Part shown: piece by piece, positions 1-5,947 of the stretch
Numbering within the stretch: the first letter of the stretch is position 1
How the letters are laid out: every line of letters begins with the position of its first letter
Origin: Patescibacteria group bacterium
Lineage (GTDB): Bacteria > Patescibacteriota > Minisyncoccia > Phycocordibacterales > PALSA-1337
Length of the DNA: 10,948 nucleotides
Direction: 5' to 3'
NCBI GenBank assembly: GCA_004298345.1
Contig: SCTV01000004.1
Coordinates: 1-10,948 of the forward strand
Translations under genes and position numbers: made by a program
Notes under the pieces: generated by a model
What the model was told of the DNA's origin: nothing
Seen by the model: only the letters and a program-made list of their open reading frames with translations
Databases searched by the model: none

Positions 1-2
1 TG

Positions 3-95
3 CACCTCTTCCAGGAAGCAGAAGGACGGGTACTGCTGGAGCAGGCGATGCGACGAATCTCGGAAGATAATTTTGTAAGGAAAAGTTATATATAA
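3..95 (+). CDS. C-terminal tail of an unidentified upstream protein (partial)
   Basis: An open frame enters from the left edge and stops at TAA 93-95, giving about 30 residues that end in ...EQAMRRISEDNFVRKSYI. The mix of charged and hydrophobic residues looks like a helical protein C-terminus, and the stop falls 4 nt before the pilB ATG, the close spacing seen elsewhere in this window. The other two forward frames are also open for part of this stretch, so the assignment is tentative. I do not recognise the family from so short a tail. If real, it is probably co-transcribed with pilB. Confidence 0.4.
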   Translation, partial: HLFQEAEGRVLLEQAMRRISEDNFVRKSYI

Positions 96-99
96 CTGT

Positions 100-1827
100 A
101 TGGGTATATTAGAAATATTAGCCGGCAAAAATCTCATACGAAAAGAAGAAATTCCCGCCATCAAGCGGGAGTCTACCACTGCGAATATGACTCTCGAAAA
201 AGCCCTCATATTGAAAGGGGTGAGCCCCGAGGATATTCTCGCGGCTAAAGGAGAATATCTGAACATCCCGACACGAAACCTACAGGACAAAAATATACCA
301 TTCAATCTTTTGGAATATATTCCCGAAGAGTCAGCGCTCCACTATAGTTTCGCACCAATTGGTTTCAAGGATGGGGTGCTCGAGGTGGGAATTGTTGATC
401 CAGACAACATCGAGGCTCGCGACGCGCTTAACTTTATCTCTTCAAAAATCAATCTGCCTTTTAAAATATTCCTGATTTCTCAGGGAGATTTTGATAAGGT
501 GCTCGAGACGTACAAAGGTCTTTCTGGGGAAGTGACCAAGGCACTTTCTGAGCTCGAGAGCGAGCTCTCGGTAGACGAAGAAAGTGTTTCTTTGCCTTCG
601 ACAGGCAAAACTCCTGCTGAGCAAAACGCCACAAATACTAAAATTATCGAAGATGCTCCGGTTACCAAAATAGTTGCGACGATACTTCGCTATGCTACCG
701 AGGGCAACGCTTCCGATGTGCATATTGAACATATGCGCGACAAGATCCGTGTCCGATTTCGAGTGGACGGTACTCTAAACACCAGCCTGGTGTTGCCGAT
801 CAAAGTGCATAGTGCAGTAATCGCTCGTATCAAGATTCTTTCAAACATGAAGCTTGATGAAAAGAGAAAACCACAAGACGGTCGTTTTTCTGCACGTATC
901 GATGGACGCAAAATCGACTTTCGTGTTTCGACTTTCCCTGCGTACTACGGAGAGAAGATCGTGATGCGTATTTTGGATCAGGAAAAGGGTGTTAAAAAAA
1001 TAGACGAGATGGGTCTGAGCCCTCGAAATCTTGCCTTGATCAAAGAAGCCATCGGCAGACCGTACGGACTGATACTTCTCACGGGTCCGACAGGCTCTGG
1101 AAAGACTACGACACTATATTCTATGCTCAATGAGGTTGATCGAGAGGGTTCGAATGTACTCTCACTTGAGGATCCGATCGAATACAACATAGAAGGCATG
1201 AGCCAGTCTCAAGTAAAGCCAGAAATTGGCTATACGTTTGCTAACGGTCTCCGCACGGCACTCCGCCAGGATCCGGATGTGATCATGGTGGGAGAAATTC
1301 GCGATAAAGAGACTGCGGAGCTCGCGGTGCAAGCGGCGCTTACCGGACACCTCGTGCTTTCGACTCTCCACACCAACACCGCTGCCGGCGTTATACCCCG
1401 ACTTATGGATATGGGTATTGATCCATATCTCATCGCACCGACATTGATTCTCGCTATCGCACAAAGACTCGTGACTACTCTCTGTCCAGAAGGTGGAAAG
1501 CCAGAGCCGGTAGAGGGAAGTATTAAAATGATGCTCGATAAGCAATTCGCTGACCTCCCAGAAATTTACAAAAAAGAATTACCAAAGATGGAAAACGTGT
1601 ATACGATAGAACGCACTCAAGACTGCCCAAACGGTACCAGGGGTCGTGCTGCAGTTTTTGAAGTATTCAAAATGGATCGAGATATCGAAAAAGTTATTCT
1701 TACTCACCCGAGTGAAAATGATATTCTTAAAGTTTTGCGCGACAAAGGTATGCTCACCATGAAGGAGGATGCCATTATAAAGGCAGTCAATCGGGAAATT
1801 CCGATTGAGGAAGTTAATAAGCTATAG
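100..1827 (+). CDS. pilB: PilB, type IV pilus assembly (extension) ATPase
   Basis: Cytoplasmic hexameric secretion ATPase (GspE/PilB family) that hydrolyses ATP to drive pilin insertion through the PilC platform. It has 575 residues, the usual length. An MshEN/T2SSE_N-type domain occupies about residues 30-140, then a linker, the N2 domain (about 180-300) and the RecA-like domain. Motifs: Walker A GPTGSGKTT at 329-337, Asp box around LSLEDPIEY 354-362, Walker B DPDVIMVGEIRD 391-402, His box GHLVLSTLHTN 416-426. The distal region normally carries a four-cysteine zinc motif (CxxC...CxxC). Here only one cysteine of each pair remains (LCPEGG and DCPNGTRGR), so zinc binding is probably lost. The start is the first ATG, 4 nt after the preceding stop. 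There is no Shine-Dalgarno, but a TATATA hexamer at 87-92 could be a -10. Identification is secure. Confidence 0.96.
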   Translation: MGILEILAGKNLIRKEEIPAIKRESTTANMTLEKALILKGVSPEDILAAKGEYLNIPTRNLQDKNIPFNLLEYIPEESALHYSFAPIGFKDGVLEVGIVDPDNIEARDALNFISSKINLPFKIFLISQGDFDKVLETYKGLSGEVTKALSELESELSVDEESVSLPSTGKTPAEQNATNTKIIEDAPVTKIVATILRYATEGNASDVHIEHMRDKIRVRFRVDGTLNTSLVLPIKVHSAVIARIKILSNMKLDEKRKPQDGRFSARIDGRKIDFRVSTFPAYYGEKIVMRILDQEKGVKKIDEMGLSPRNLALIKEAIGRPYGLILLTGPTGSGKTTTLYSMLNEVDREGSNVLSLEDPIEYNIEGMSQSQVKPEIGYTFANGLRTALRQDPDVIMVGEIRDKETAELAVQAALTGHLVLSTLHTNTAAGVIPRLMDMGIDPYLIAPTLILAIAQRLVTTLCPEGGKPEPVEGSIKMMLDKQFADLPEIYKKELPKMENVYTIERTQDCPNGTRGRAAVFEVFKMDRDIEKVILTHPSENDILKVLRDKGMLTMKEDAIIKAVNREIPIEEVNKL

Positions 1828-1833
1828 TATACT
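1805..1833 (+). promoter_or_regulatory. Predicted sigma70-type promoter for the CheY-like gene
   Basis: TTGAGG (1805-1810, four of six matches to TTGACA) is separated by 17 nt from TATACT (1828-1833). The -10 ends 9 nt before the ATG at 1843, so the transcript would start within about 3 nt of the start codon. The -35 lies inside the last codons of pilB. This suggests the receiver gene, and perhaps pilT and pilC, can be transcribed independently of pilB. Confidence 0.5.
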
Positions 1834-1842
1834 TACACTATT

Positions 1843-2232
1843 ATGGACAAGAAATATACAGTATTCTTAGTGGATGATGATCGATTTCTTCTCGATATGT
1901 ATTCGATCAAATTCAACAAAAGTGGCCACACTGCAAAAGTGGCTGGCTCTTCGTCCGATGCTCTCAAAATGCTTCGAGAAGGTTTTGTGCCTGATGTGAT
2001 GGTGCTCGATATTATTATGCCGGGCATGGACGGCCTAGAGCTTTTGGAGACTATTCGTAAAGAGAAACTTATTCCAGACACCACAATCATAATGCTTACC
2101 AACCAAAGTCAGTCGACAGAGATCGATCGGGCGACCAAGCTCGGTGTCGCGGGCTATATTGTCAAGGCAAGTACCATTCCGTCGGAGGTGGTGCACGAAG
2201 TGGTGGAGATCGTTTCTAAACGCAAGGGATAA
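1843..2232 (+). CDS. CheY-like single-domain response regulator in the pilus operon
   Basis: Stand-alone receiver domain of 129 residues with no output domain. All receiver hallmarks are present: acidic pocket D11-D13 (LVDDD), phospho-acceptor D56 (VLDIIMPGMDG), the switch Thr T86 (IIMLT) and the invariant Lys K108 (YIVKAS). The residue after the Lys is Ala rather than the common Pro. It should be phosphorylated by a histidine kinase, none of which is encoded in the window. Its position between pilB and pilT suggests it signals to the pilus motor, comparable in role to PilG/PilH of Pseudomonas, though this is inference. The start at 1843 follows pilB by 15 nt and sits just downstream of a good -10. 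Confidence 0.93.
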   Translation: MDKKYTVFLVDDDRFLLDMYSIKFNKSGHTAKVAGSSSDALKMLREGFVPDVMVLDIIMPGMDGLELLETIRKEKLIPDTTIIMLTNQSQSTEIDRATKLGVAGYIVKASTIPSEVVHEVVEIVSKRKG

Positions 2233-2245
2233 TTTTAAATAAACT

Positions 2246-3307
2246 ATGGAGTACAAAAAACAACTCGATGATTTGCTCGCGACCGTCATAAAAGAAGGTG
2301 GCTCAGATATCCATCTATCGGAGGGGAGACACCCGACAATTCGAGTCTCAGGAGTGCTCATTCCTCTTTTGAAACACCCCTTGCTCTCACCAGAGGATAC
2401 CAAAGGTATGTTGCACGAGATGCTGAATGCAGAGAATAAAGCTCGTTTTCTACAAACCAAAGAAATAGACTTTTCTTACAACTATCCTGGGGGAGACCGT
2501 TTTCGCGGTAATGCTTTTTTTCAGCAAGGTGTTATCAGTATTGCTTTGCGCTTGATCTCAAAAAAGATTCGTACATTGGAAGAGCTCGGTCTTCCACCGA
2601 TTTTGGCGAGTTTTGCTCAGAAACAGCAGGGATTCTTTTTGGTCGTTGGTCCGGTAGGGCACGGAAAAACTACTACTTTGGCCTCTATGGTGGATATGAT
2701 CAATCATGATCGCGCAGAGCACATTATTACCATTGAAGACCCGATCGAATATGTCTATGAGCCAAAAAAGTCTATCGTTGATCAGCGAGAGGTGCGTGTA
2801 GATACGACAGATTTTCACACAGCACTGATCAGTGTGTTTCGAGAGGATGTGGACGTGGTGATGATCGGTGAAATGCGAGGTCTGGAAACCATTTCTGCTG
2901 CGGTGACTGCGGCAGAGACAGGTCATCTCGTGCTTTCGACTTTGCATACCAACAATGCTGCACAGACTATCAATCGTATTATTGACTCATTCCCAGCCGA
3001 CCAGCAAGACCAGATTCGTATTCAGCTCGCGGGGAGTTTGAGCGGTATCTTTTCCCAGCGTCTCATTCCTCGAATATCTGGAGGACTCATACCGGCCTAT
3101 GAGCTTTTGATTAGCAACAATGCCGTCTCAAATCTTATTCGAGAAAAACGTACTCATGAAATCGCTACAGTGATCGAGACAAGCTCGGCTGAGGGTATGA
3201 TCGATATGAACAGATGTCTTGCTGACCTAGTTCGCAGAGGAGAGATCACTCCTGAGCAGGCTTTTTTTCATTCCCCAAACTCAAAAAATCTCCAGCGTCT
3301 TATCTAA
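2246..3307 (+). CDS. pilT: PilT-family pilus retraction ATPase
   Basis: Hexameric ATPase that disassembles the pilus base to retract the fibre. It has 353 residues, the normal PilT length and much shorter than PilB because the MshEN domain is absent. It has the N-terminal PAS-like domain (GGSDIHLSEG near residue 18-27), Walker A GPVGHGKTT at 135-143, the Asp box (IITIEDPIEY), Walker B ending in MIGEMRG, and the His box (ETGHLVLSTLHTNNA). The PilT-type segments FPADQQDQIRIQLAGSL and SQRLIPR support PilT rather than PilB or PilU. Walker A is unusual: V and H replace the normal T and S of GPTGSGK. The Walker B motif ends GEMRG instead of GEMRD. The nucleotide-binding Lys and the catalytic Glu are kept, so activity is expected. 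It starts 13 nt after the receiver gene with no Shine-Dalgarno, and is probably co-transcribed with it and pilC. Confidence 0.94.
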   Translation: MEYKKQLDDLLATVIKEGGSDIHLSEGRHPTIRVSGVLIPLLKHPLLSPEDTKGMLHEMLNAENKARFLQTKEIDFSYNYPGGDRFRGNAFFQQGVISIALRLISKKIRTLEELGLPPILASFAQKQQGFFLVVGPVGHGKTTTLASMVDMINHDRAEHIITIEDPIEYVYEPKKSIVDQREVRVDTTDFHTALISVFREDVDVVMIGEMRGLETISAAVTAAETGHLVLSTLHTNNAAQTINRIIDSFPADQQDQIRIQLAGSLSGIFSQRLIPRISGGLIPAYELLISNNAVSNLIREKRTHEIATVIETSSAEGMIDMNRCLADLVRRGEITPEQAFFHSPNSKNLQRLI

Positions 3308-3316
3308 ACACACACA

Positions 3317-4525
3317 ATGCTTTTTAATTACAAAGCTCTCGACAATACCGGACAAGAAAAGACAGGCGCTATTGAAGCGGTCAATGTTGACGTGGCGATT
3401 ACCTCGCTTCAGCGTCGAGGTCTAGTCATCTCATCTATAAAAGAAGATACCGGTAGTAACTCTCTTTTCGACAAAAAGTTTACCTTCTTTGAGCGCGTGA
3501 CCGGTAAAGATGTGGTGATTCTTTCTCGACAAATGTCGACTCTTTTTGAGGCCCAAATTTCGGCCTTGCGTATTTTTAGGTTACTCTCTGCAGAGAGTGA
3601 AAACCCACTCCTTGCTAAAAAGCTGGCTCAGATTGCTGATGACTTGCAGGGCGGAAGTCAGATCTCTGCAGCTCTCGCAAAGCACCCAGCACTTTTTAAT
3701 GATTTCTACGTAAACATGGTGCGCTCCGGTGAAGAGTCAGGTAAGCTCGATCAATCTTTTCTCTATCTCGCAGACTACCTCGACCGTACCTACGAAGTGA
3801 CTTCAAAGGCACGAAACGCCCTGATTTATCCAGCGTTTGTTGTCGTCACCTTCATCAGCGTGATGGTACTCATGCTTACTGTAGTCATTCCAAAGATCAG
3901 TGCTATTTTGCTCGAGTCTGGTCAAGATATACCAATATATACAAAGGTGGTGCTTGGAATTAGTAATTTCTTTGTGGAATACGGTCTTGGTTTCTTGGCA
4001 CTTCTCGTGGTCGTGGGGATTATTCTTTGGAGATTTTTCCGTACTCCGGAAGGCAAGAGGACGATGTCTCAAATCAAACTCTCTTTTCCTTATGTGAGCC
4101 GTCTTTACCGCAAGCTTTACCTATCTCGTATGGCGGACAACATGAATACAATGCTTTTGTCAGGTATTCCTATGATTCGTACTCTTGAGCTGACAGCTGA
4201 CGTTATTGACAATACAATATATAAAGACATTTTTACCGATGCTTTGAGCCGGGTAAAGGCGGGCAGCTCGGTGTCGGACGCACTTTCTCGCAATGCCGAA
4301 ATACCAGGTATCATGATTCAAATGATTAAGGTGGGTGAGGAGACGGGGGAACTCGGTAATATCTTGAAAACGTTGGCCAGATTTTATACTCGCGAAGTCA
4401 ATAATGCCGTAGATACCTTGGTAGACCTGATAGAACCTCTTATGATCGTGCTTTTGGGTCTCGGAGTAGGTTTCTTGCTCTCATCGGTGCTCATTCCAAT
4501 ATACAATATCGCCTCGGCGACGTAG
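3317..4525 (+). CDS. pilC: PilC, inner-membrane platform protein
   Basis: Polytopic membrane protein of the T2SSF/PilC family that couples the PilB and PilT motors to pilin assembly. It has 402 residues with two repeated T2SSF domains. The first spans about residues 70-195, the second about 268-395. Visible membrane segments are about 168-193 (LIYPAFVVVTFISVMVLML), about 212-240 and about 370-397. Each cytoplasmic half carries the typical motif with a Gly and a Glu pair (VRSGEESGKL and IKVGEETGELG). The short N-terminal cap (FNYKALDNTGQEKTG) is standard for the family. It begins 9 nt after pilT and is followed after 16 nt by a strong terminator hairpin, so it closes the motor operon. Identification is secure. 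Confidence 0.96.
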   Translation: MLFNYKALDNTGQEKTGAIEAVNVDVAITSLQRRGLVISSIKEDTGSNSLFDKKFTFFERVTGKDVVILSRQMSTLFEAQISALRIFRLLSAESENPLLAKKLAQIADDLQGGSQISAALAKHPALFNDFYVNMVRSGEESGKLDQSFLYLADYLDRTYEVTSKARNALIYPAFVVVTFISVMVLMLTVVIPKISAILLESGQDIPIYTKVVLGISNFFVEYGLGFLALLVVVGIILWRFFRTPEGKRTMSQIKLSFPYVSRLYRKLYLSRMADNMNTMLLSGIPMIRTLELTADVIDNTIYKDIFTDALSRVKAGSSVSDALSRNAEIPGIMIQMIKVGEETGELGNILKTLARFYTREVNNAVDTLVDLIEPLMIVLLGLGVGFLLSSVLIPIYNIASAT

Positions 4526-4541
4526 TTTTGGGTAAAGAGGG

Positions 4542-4580
4542 AAAAAAGCCCCGGCCGTATCCTCGGCCGGGGCTTTTTTT
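4542..4580 (+). terminator. Intrinsic terminator after pilC (16-bp perfect stem)
   Basis: The left arm 4542-4557 (AAAAAAGCCCCGGCCG) pairs perfectly with 4564-4579, with a 6-nt loop TATCCT and a run of seven T at 4574-4580. The A-run on the left arm makes it symmetric, so it could also terminate minus-strand transcription. It separates the motor operon from the pilin genes. Confidence 0.92.
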
Positions 4581-4589
4581 GAATTCATT

Positions 4590-4629
4590 CTCCCTTTGGA
4601 AAAGGGAGCAGACGCTGGTCGAGGGATTT
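4590..4629. repeat. REP-like hairpin unit A
   Basis: CTCCCTTT (4590-4597) and AAAGGGAG (4601-4608) form a perfect 8-bp stem with a 3-nt loop. They are followed by a small inverted repeat CAG-ACG-CTG (4609-4617) and then GAGGGATTT (4621-4629). The same order of elements recurs in unit B at 4696-4744: a pyrimidine/purine arm pair, a CAG/CTG mini-hairpin, then GGAGGATTT. No T-run follows, so it is not an obvious terminator. Confidence 0.5.
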
Positions 4630-4695
4630 CTCCCCATTTTTGAATCTTGCTTGCCCCGAGAAGTGTACTCACGAAGTGGGAATCTACCCCGATTA

Positions 4696-4744
4696 TCCTT
4701 CTTTTTTTAAAGGAGGTGCCAGTACTCTGGGCGGAGGATTTTAG
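4696..4744. repeat. REP-like hairpin unit B, divergent copy of unit A
   Basis: TCCTTCTTTTTTTAAAGGAGG (4696-4716) supplies an imperfect pyrimidine/purine arm pair. It is followed by TGCC, then CCAG-TACT-CTGG (4719-4730, a perfect 4-bp hairpin), then GCGGAGGATTTTAG (4731-4744). The architecture matches unit A about 105 bp upstream, although the sequence has drifted. It has the look of a dispersed intergenic repeat. It contains AAAGGAGGTG, complementary to the usual 3' end of 16S rRNA, but no start codon follows at a usable distance. Confidence 0.45.
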
Positions 4745-4753
4745 TTATCCACA
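4745..4753 (+). promoter_or_regulatory. Isolated consensus DnaA box
   Basis: TTATCCACA is an exact match to the strict DnaA-box consensus. It lies about 34 nt upstream of the first candidate pilin -10. No second box, AT-rich unwinding element or dnaA/dnaN gene was seen, so it is not evidence of a replication origin. It may be chance, or it may link pilin transcription to DnaA. Confidence 0.35.
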
Positions 4754-4786
4754 CCCACCATTTTCAGGTTTACGCCTCAGATGCGC

Positions 4787-4792
4787 TATAAT
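4787..4792 (+). promoter_or_regulatory. Candidate -10 element P1 for the first pilin gene
   Basis: A perfect TATAAT, with only a poor -35 (TTCAGG-like at 4763-4768). Transcription from here would start near 4799 and give a leader of about 72 nt before the ATG at 4871. The alternative P2 (4847-4852) would give a leader of about 12 nt. Confidence 0.45.
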
Positions 4793-4846
4793 ATGAGGTA
4801 TACAAAACAGGTCGAAGTATTGGAAACATTCAAAAACAGGATTTTA

Positions 4847-4852
4847 TATAAT
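4847..4852 (+). promoter_or_regulatory. Candidate -10 element P2 for the first pilin gene
   Basis: A second perfect TATAAT lies within the AT-rich stretch before the ATG at 4871. The nearest -35-like sequence, TTGGAA at 4820-4825, is 21 nt away, which is wider than usual. It might instead be part of an unstructured AU-rich leader that helps translation without a Shine-Dalgarno. Confidence 0.35.
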
Positions 4853-4870
4853 AAATTAATTAATTTAACT

Positions 4871-5287
4871 ATGAAGAATAATAAAGGTTTTACACTTATC
4901 GAACTTTTAGTCGTGATTGCGATTATTGGTATTTTGTCATCAGTTGTATTGGTGTCTTTGAACTCAGCTCGAAATAAGGCAAACAGAACAGCTGCTATGG
5001 CTACTGCTCGAGGGGTGATGCCAGAACTCATTACTTGCCAGGATGACGCTGGATTTGGTATCAACAACGCTGCACCGACAGCAGGTACTACCATTGTATG
5101 TCAGAGTGCTCTAAACACTAACACCGCTAAGACTGGTCACTCTATCACTTGGCCATCACTGGGCAACACTGGATGGGCATATGGTACACCATCGGGTACT
5201 CTAGCTGCTGGTGATTATGTGTACACTCTCACAAAGACAGGTGAGACTACCGTCACTTGTACACTTGCAACTTCAGCTTGTAACTAG
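4871..5287 (+). CDS. Type IV prepilin PilA1 (candidate major pilin)
   Basis: Prepilin of 138 residues. A short leader MKNNKG is followed by the PilD cleavage site between G6 and F7. The mature N-terminus FTLIELLVVIAIIGIL has Glu at +5 and a hydrophobic helix over about residues 7-30, which forms the fibre core. The globular part is rich in Thr, Ala and Gly and has four cysteines (C56, C77, C130, C137), the last pair suggesting a C-terminal disulfide loop. It shares the WPxLxxTGxW segment (W94) and the cysteine layout with the next gene, so the two are paralogues. The start is set at 4871, not at an upstream in-frame ATG at 4781, because the prepilin leader must be short and 4781 overlaps the predicted promoter. 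It is flanked by strong hairpins on both sides, so it is probably monocistronic and highly expressed. Confidence 0.93.
   Translation: MKNNKGFTLIELLVVIAIIGILSSVVLVSLNSARNKANRTAAMATARGVMPELITCQDDAGFGINNAAPTAGTTIVCQSALNTNTAKTGHSITWPSLGNTGWAYGTPSGTLAAGDYVYTLTKTGETTVTCTLATSACN
4884..4928 (+). repeat. 45-bp exact direct repeat, copy 1
   Basis: This segment encodes the prepilin cleavage site and N-terminal helix of PilA1 and is identical base for base to 5443-5487 in the next pilin gene. Synonymous positions are identical throughout, whereas the third pilin gene encodes a similar helix with different codons. Confidence 0.9.
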
Positions 5288-5305
5288 TTATTTAAGTTGA
5301 GTTGA

Positions 5306-5357
5306 GTCCTATAAGAAATAAACCTCTCCATCTGGAGAGGTTTATTTCTTATAGGAC
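5306..5357 (+). terminator. 24-bp perfect hairpin after PilA1
   Basis: The left arm 5306-5329 pairs perfectly with 5334-5357 around a 4-nt loop (ATCT). The apical part is CCTCTCC/GGAGAGG, and the T-rich tract (TTTATTTCTT, 5341-5350) lies inside the right arm rather than after it. It is probably a bidirectional terminator, and it will also form the stable 3' end of the pilin mRNA. It is unusually long for an intrinsic terminator. Confidence 0.85.
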
Positions 5358-5380
5358 CTGCTTCTATTTATTTACAGGGA

Positions 5381-5389
5381 TGTTATACT
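5381..5389 (+). promoter_or_regulatory. Extended -10 promoter for PilA2
   Basis: TGTTATACT is an extended -10 (TGn plus TATACT at 5384-5389). No good -35 is present at 17 nt. The predicted start near 5396 gives an AT-rich leader of about 30 nt without a Shine-Dalgarno. The same nine bases precede PilA3 at 5933-5941. Confidence 0.6.
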
Positions 5390-5426
5390 TAACAGTACCA
5401 AGTAAGTAATTATATTTTATAAATTC

Positions 5427-5882
5427 ATGAAGAATACAAAACAAGGTTTTACACTTATCGAACTTTTAGTCGTGATTGCGATTATTGCGGTTTTGGCTTC
5501 TATTATTATTACCGGACTAAATACTTCTCGGGTAAATGCACGGGCAAAGACAGTCCAACAATCTCTCGCAAGCGCAAAGACAGCTATCCTTCTTTGTGTT
5601 CAGGGTGGTGATGTGATAAATCCTACCCCAACATCGGGTGCTCCGCTCTGTGATCCTGCAGGAGATGCTACCCAGGTTTGGCCACCATTACCTACTACTG
5701 GAGAGTGGTTTTATGTCACCGATGCGAATGCTCAAGAAGTTGTTGACTTGGCGACCAATCATGGTGTAACCATCTCTAATCCTTCAAGTGATGTTGCTGA
5801 TGGTTCTCTCAATTTTGCCGCTTATTCAGTTGTAGATGATCGTATTGTCTCTTGTACTGAAACAGGGTGTATTGTTGAATAA
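5427..5882 (+). CDS. Type IV prepilin PilA2, paralogue of PilA1
   Basis: Prepilin of 151 residues with leader MKNTKQG, cleavage before F8 and Glu at +5 in FTLIELLVVIAII. The N-terminal helix spans about residues 8-31. The globular domain has four cysteines (C57, C75, C143, C148) in nearly the same layout as PilA1, and the shared motif WPPLPTTGEW near residue 85. The C-terminal CTETGC pair suggests a small disulfide loop. Its 5' end is identical to pilA1 over 45 bp while the remainder has diverged strongly. It has its own promoter and hairpin, so it is a separately controlled alternative pilin or an accessory subunit. It ends in tandem stops TAA TAG. Confidence 0.92.
   Translation: MKNTKQGFTLIELLVVIAIIAVLASIIITGLNTSRVNARAKTVQQSLASAKTAILLCVQGGDVINPTPTSGAPLCDPAGDATQVWPPLPTTGEWFYVTDANAQEVVDLATNHGVTISNPSSDVADGSLNFAAYSVVDDRIVSCTETGCIVE
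5443..5487 (+). repeat. 45-bp exact direct repeat, copy 2
   Basis: Identical to 4884-4928 in the preceding pilin gene. Identity breaks off on both sides, although ATGAAGAATA at the start codons also matches. Confidence 0.9.
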
Positions 5883-5890
5883 TAGGTGTC

Positions 5891-5927
5891 AACAAAGACT
5901 CTCGGCGGCCAGCCGAGAGTCTTTGTT
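5891..5927 (+). terminator. 16-bp perfect hairpin after PilA2
   Basis: The left arm 5891-5906 (AACAAAGACTCTCGGC) pairs perfectly with 5912-5927 around a 5-nt loop GGCCA. Only a short T-rich tail (TTGTTATTTGTG) follows. It begins 8 nt after the pilA2 stop and ends 5 nt before the next promoter element. Confidence 0.85.
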
Positions 5928-5932
5928 ATTTG

Positions 5933-5941
5933 TGTTATACT
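5933..5941 (+). promoter_or_regulatory. Extended -10 promoter giving a leaderless PilA3 mRNA
   Basis: TGTTATACT (hexamer 5936-5941) ends exactly 6 nt before the ATG at 5948. Since transcription usually begins 6-7 nt after the -10, the predicted start is the A of the ATG. The -35 region falls in the upstream terminator stem and is not recognisable. Confidence 0.65.
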
Positions 5942-5947
5942 TATCCT

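Larger units (their letters stand above)
4526..4870. other. 345-nt non-coding region between pilC and the first pilin gene
   Basis: No credible coding sequence is present. Reading left to right it holds a perfect terminator hairpin (4542-4579), two related REP-like hairpin units (4590-4629 and 4696-4744), a perfect anti-anti-Shine-Dalgarno decamer without a start codon (4709-4718), a consensus DnaA box (4745-4753), two candidate -10 hexamers (4787-4792 and 4847-4852) and an AT-rich pilin leader. Short open frames crossing it have low-complexity, composition-driven products and no family resemblance. Confidence 0.7.

Noticed and set aside
4528..4710. Short forward open frame (60 codons) after pilC
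   Set aside because: It runs through the terminator hairpin and REP-like units, and its product is Pro/Arg/Phe-rich with no family resemblance.
4709..4718. Remnant of a 16S rRNA 3' end on the minus strand
   Set aside because: Only about ten bases match; the neighbouring sequence lacks the conserved 16S helix 45 region.
4745..4753. Replication origin
   Set aside because: A single DnaA box, with no cluster and no dnaA, dnaN or rpmH genes nearby.
4781..4870. In-frame upstream ATG extending PilA1 by 30 residues
   Set aside because: It overlaps the predicted -10 and would give an unusually long leader; the ATG at 4871 gives a classic MKNNKG leader.
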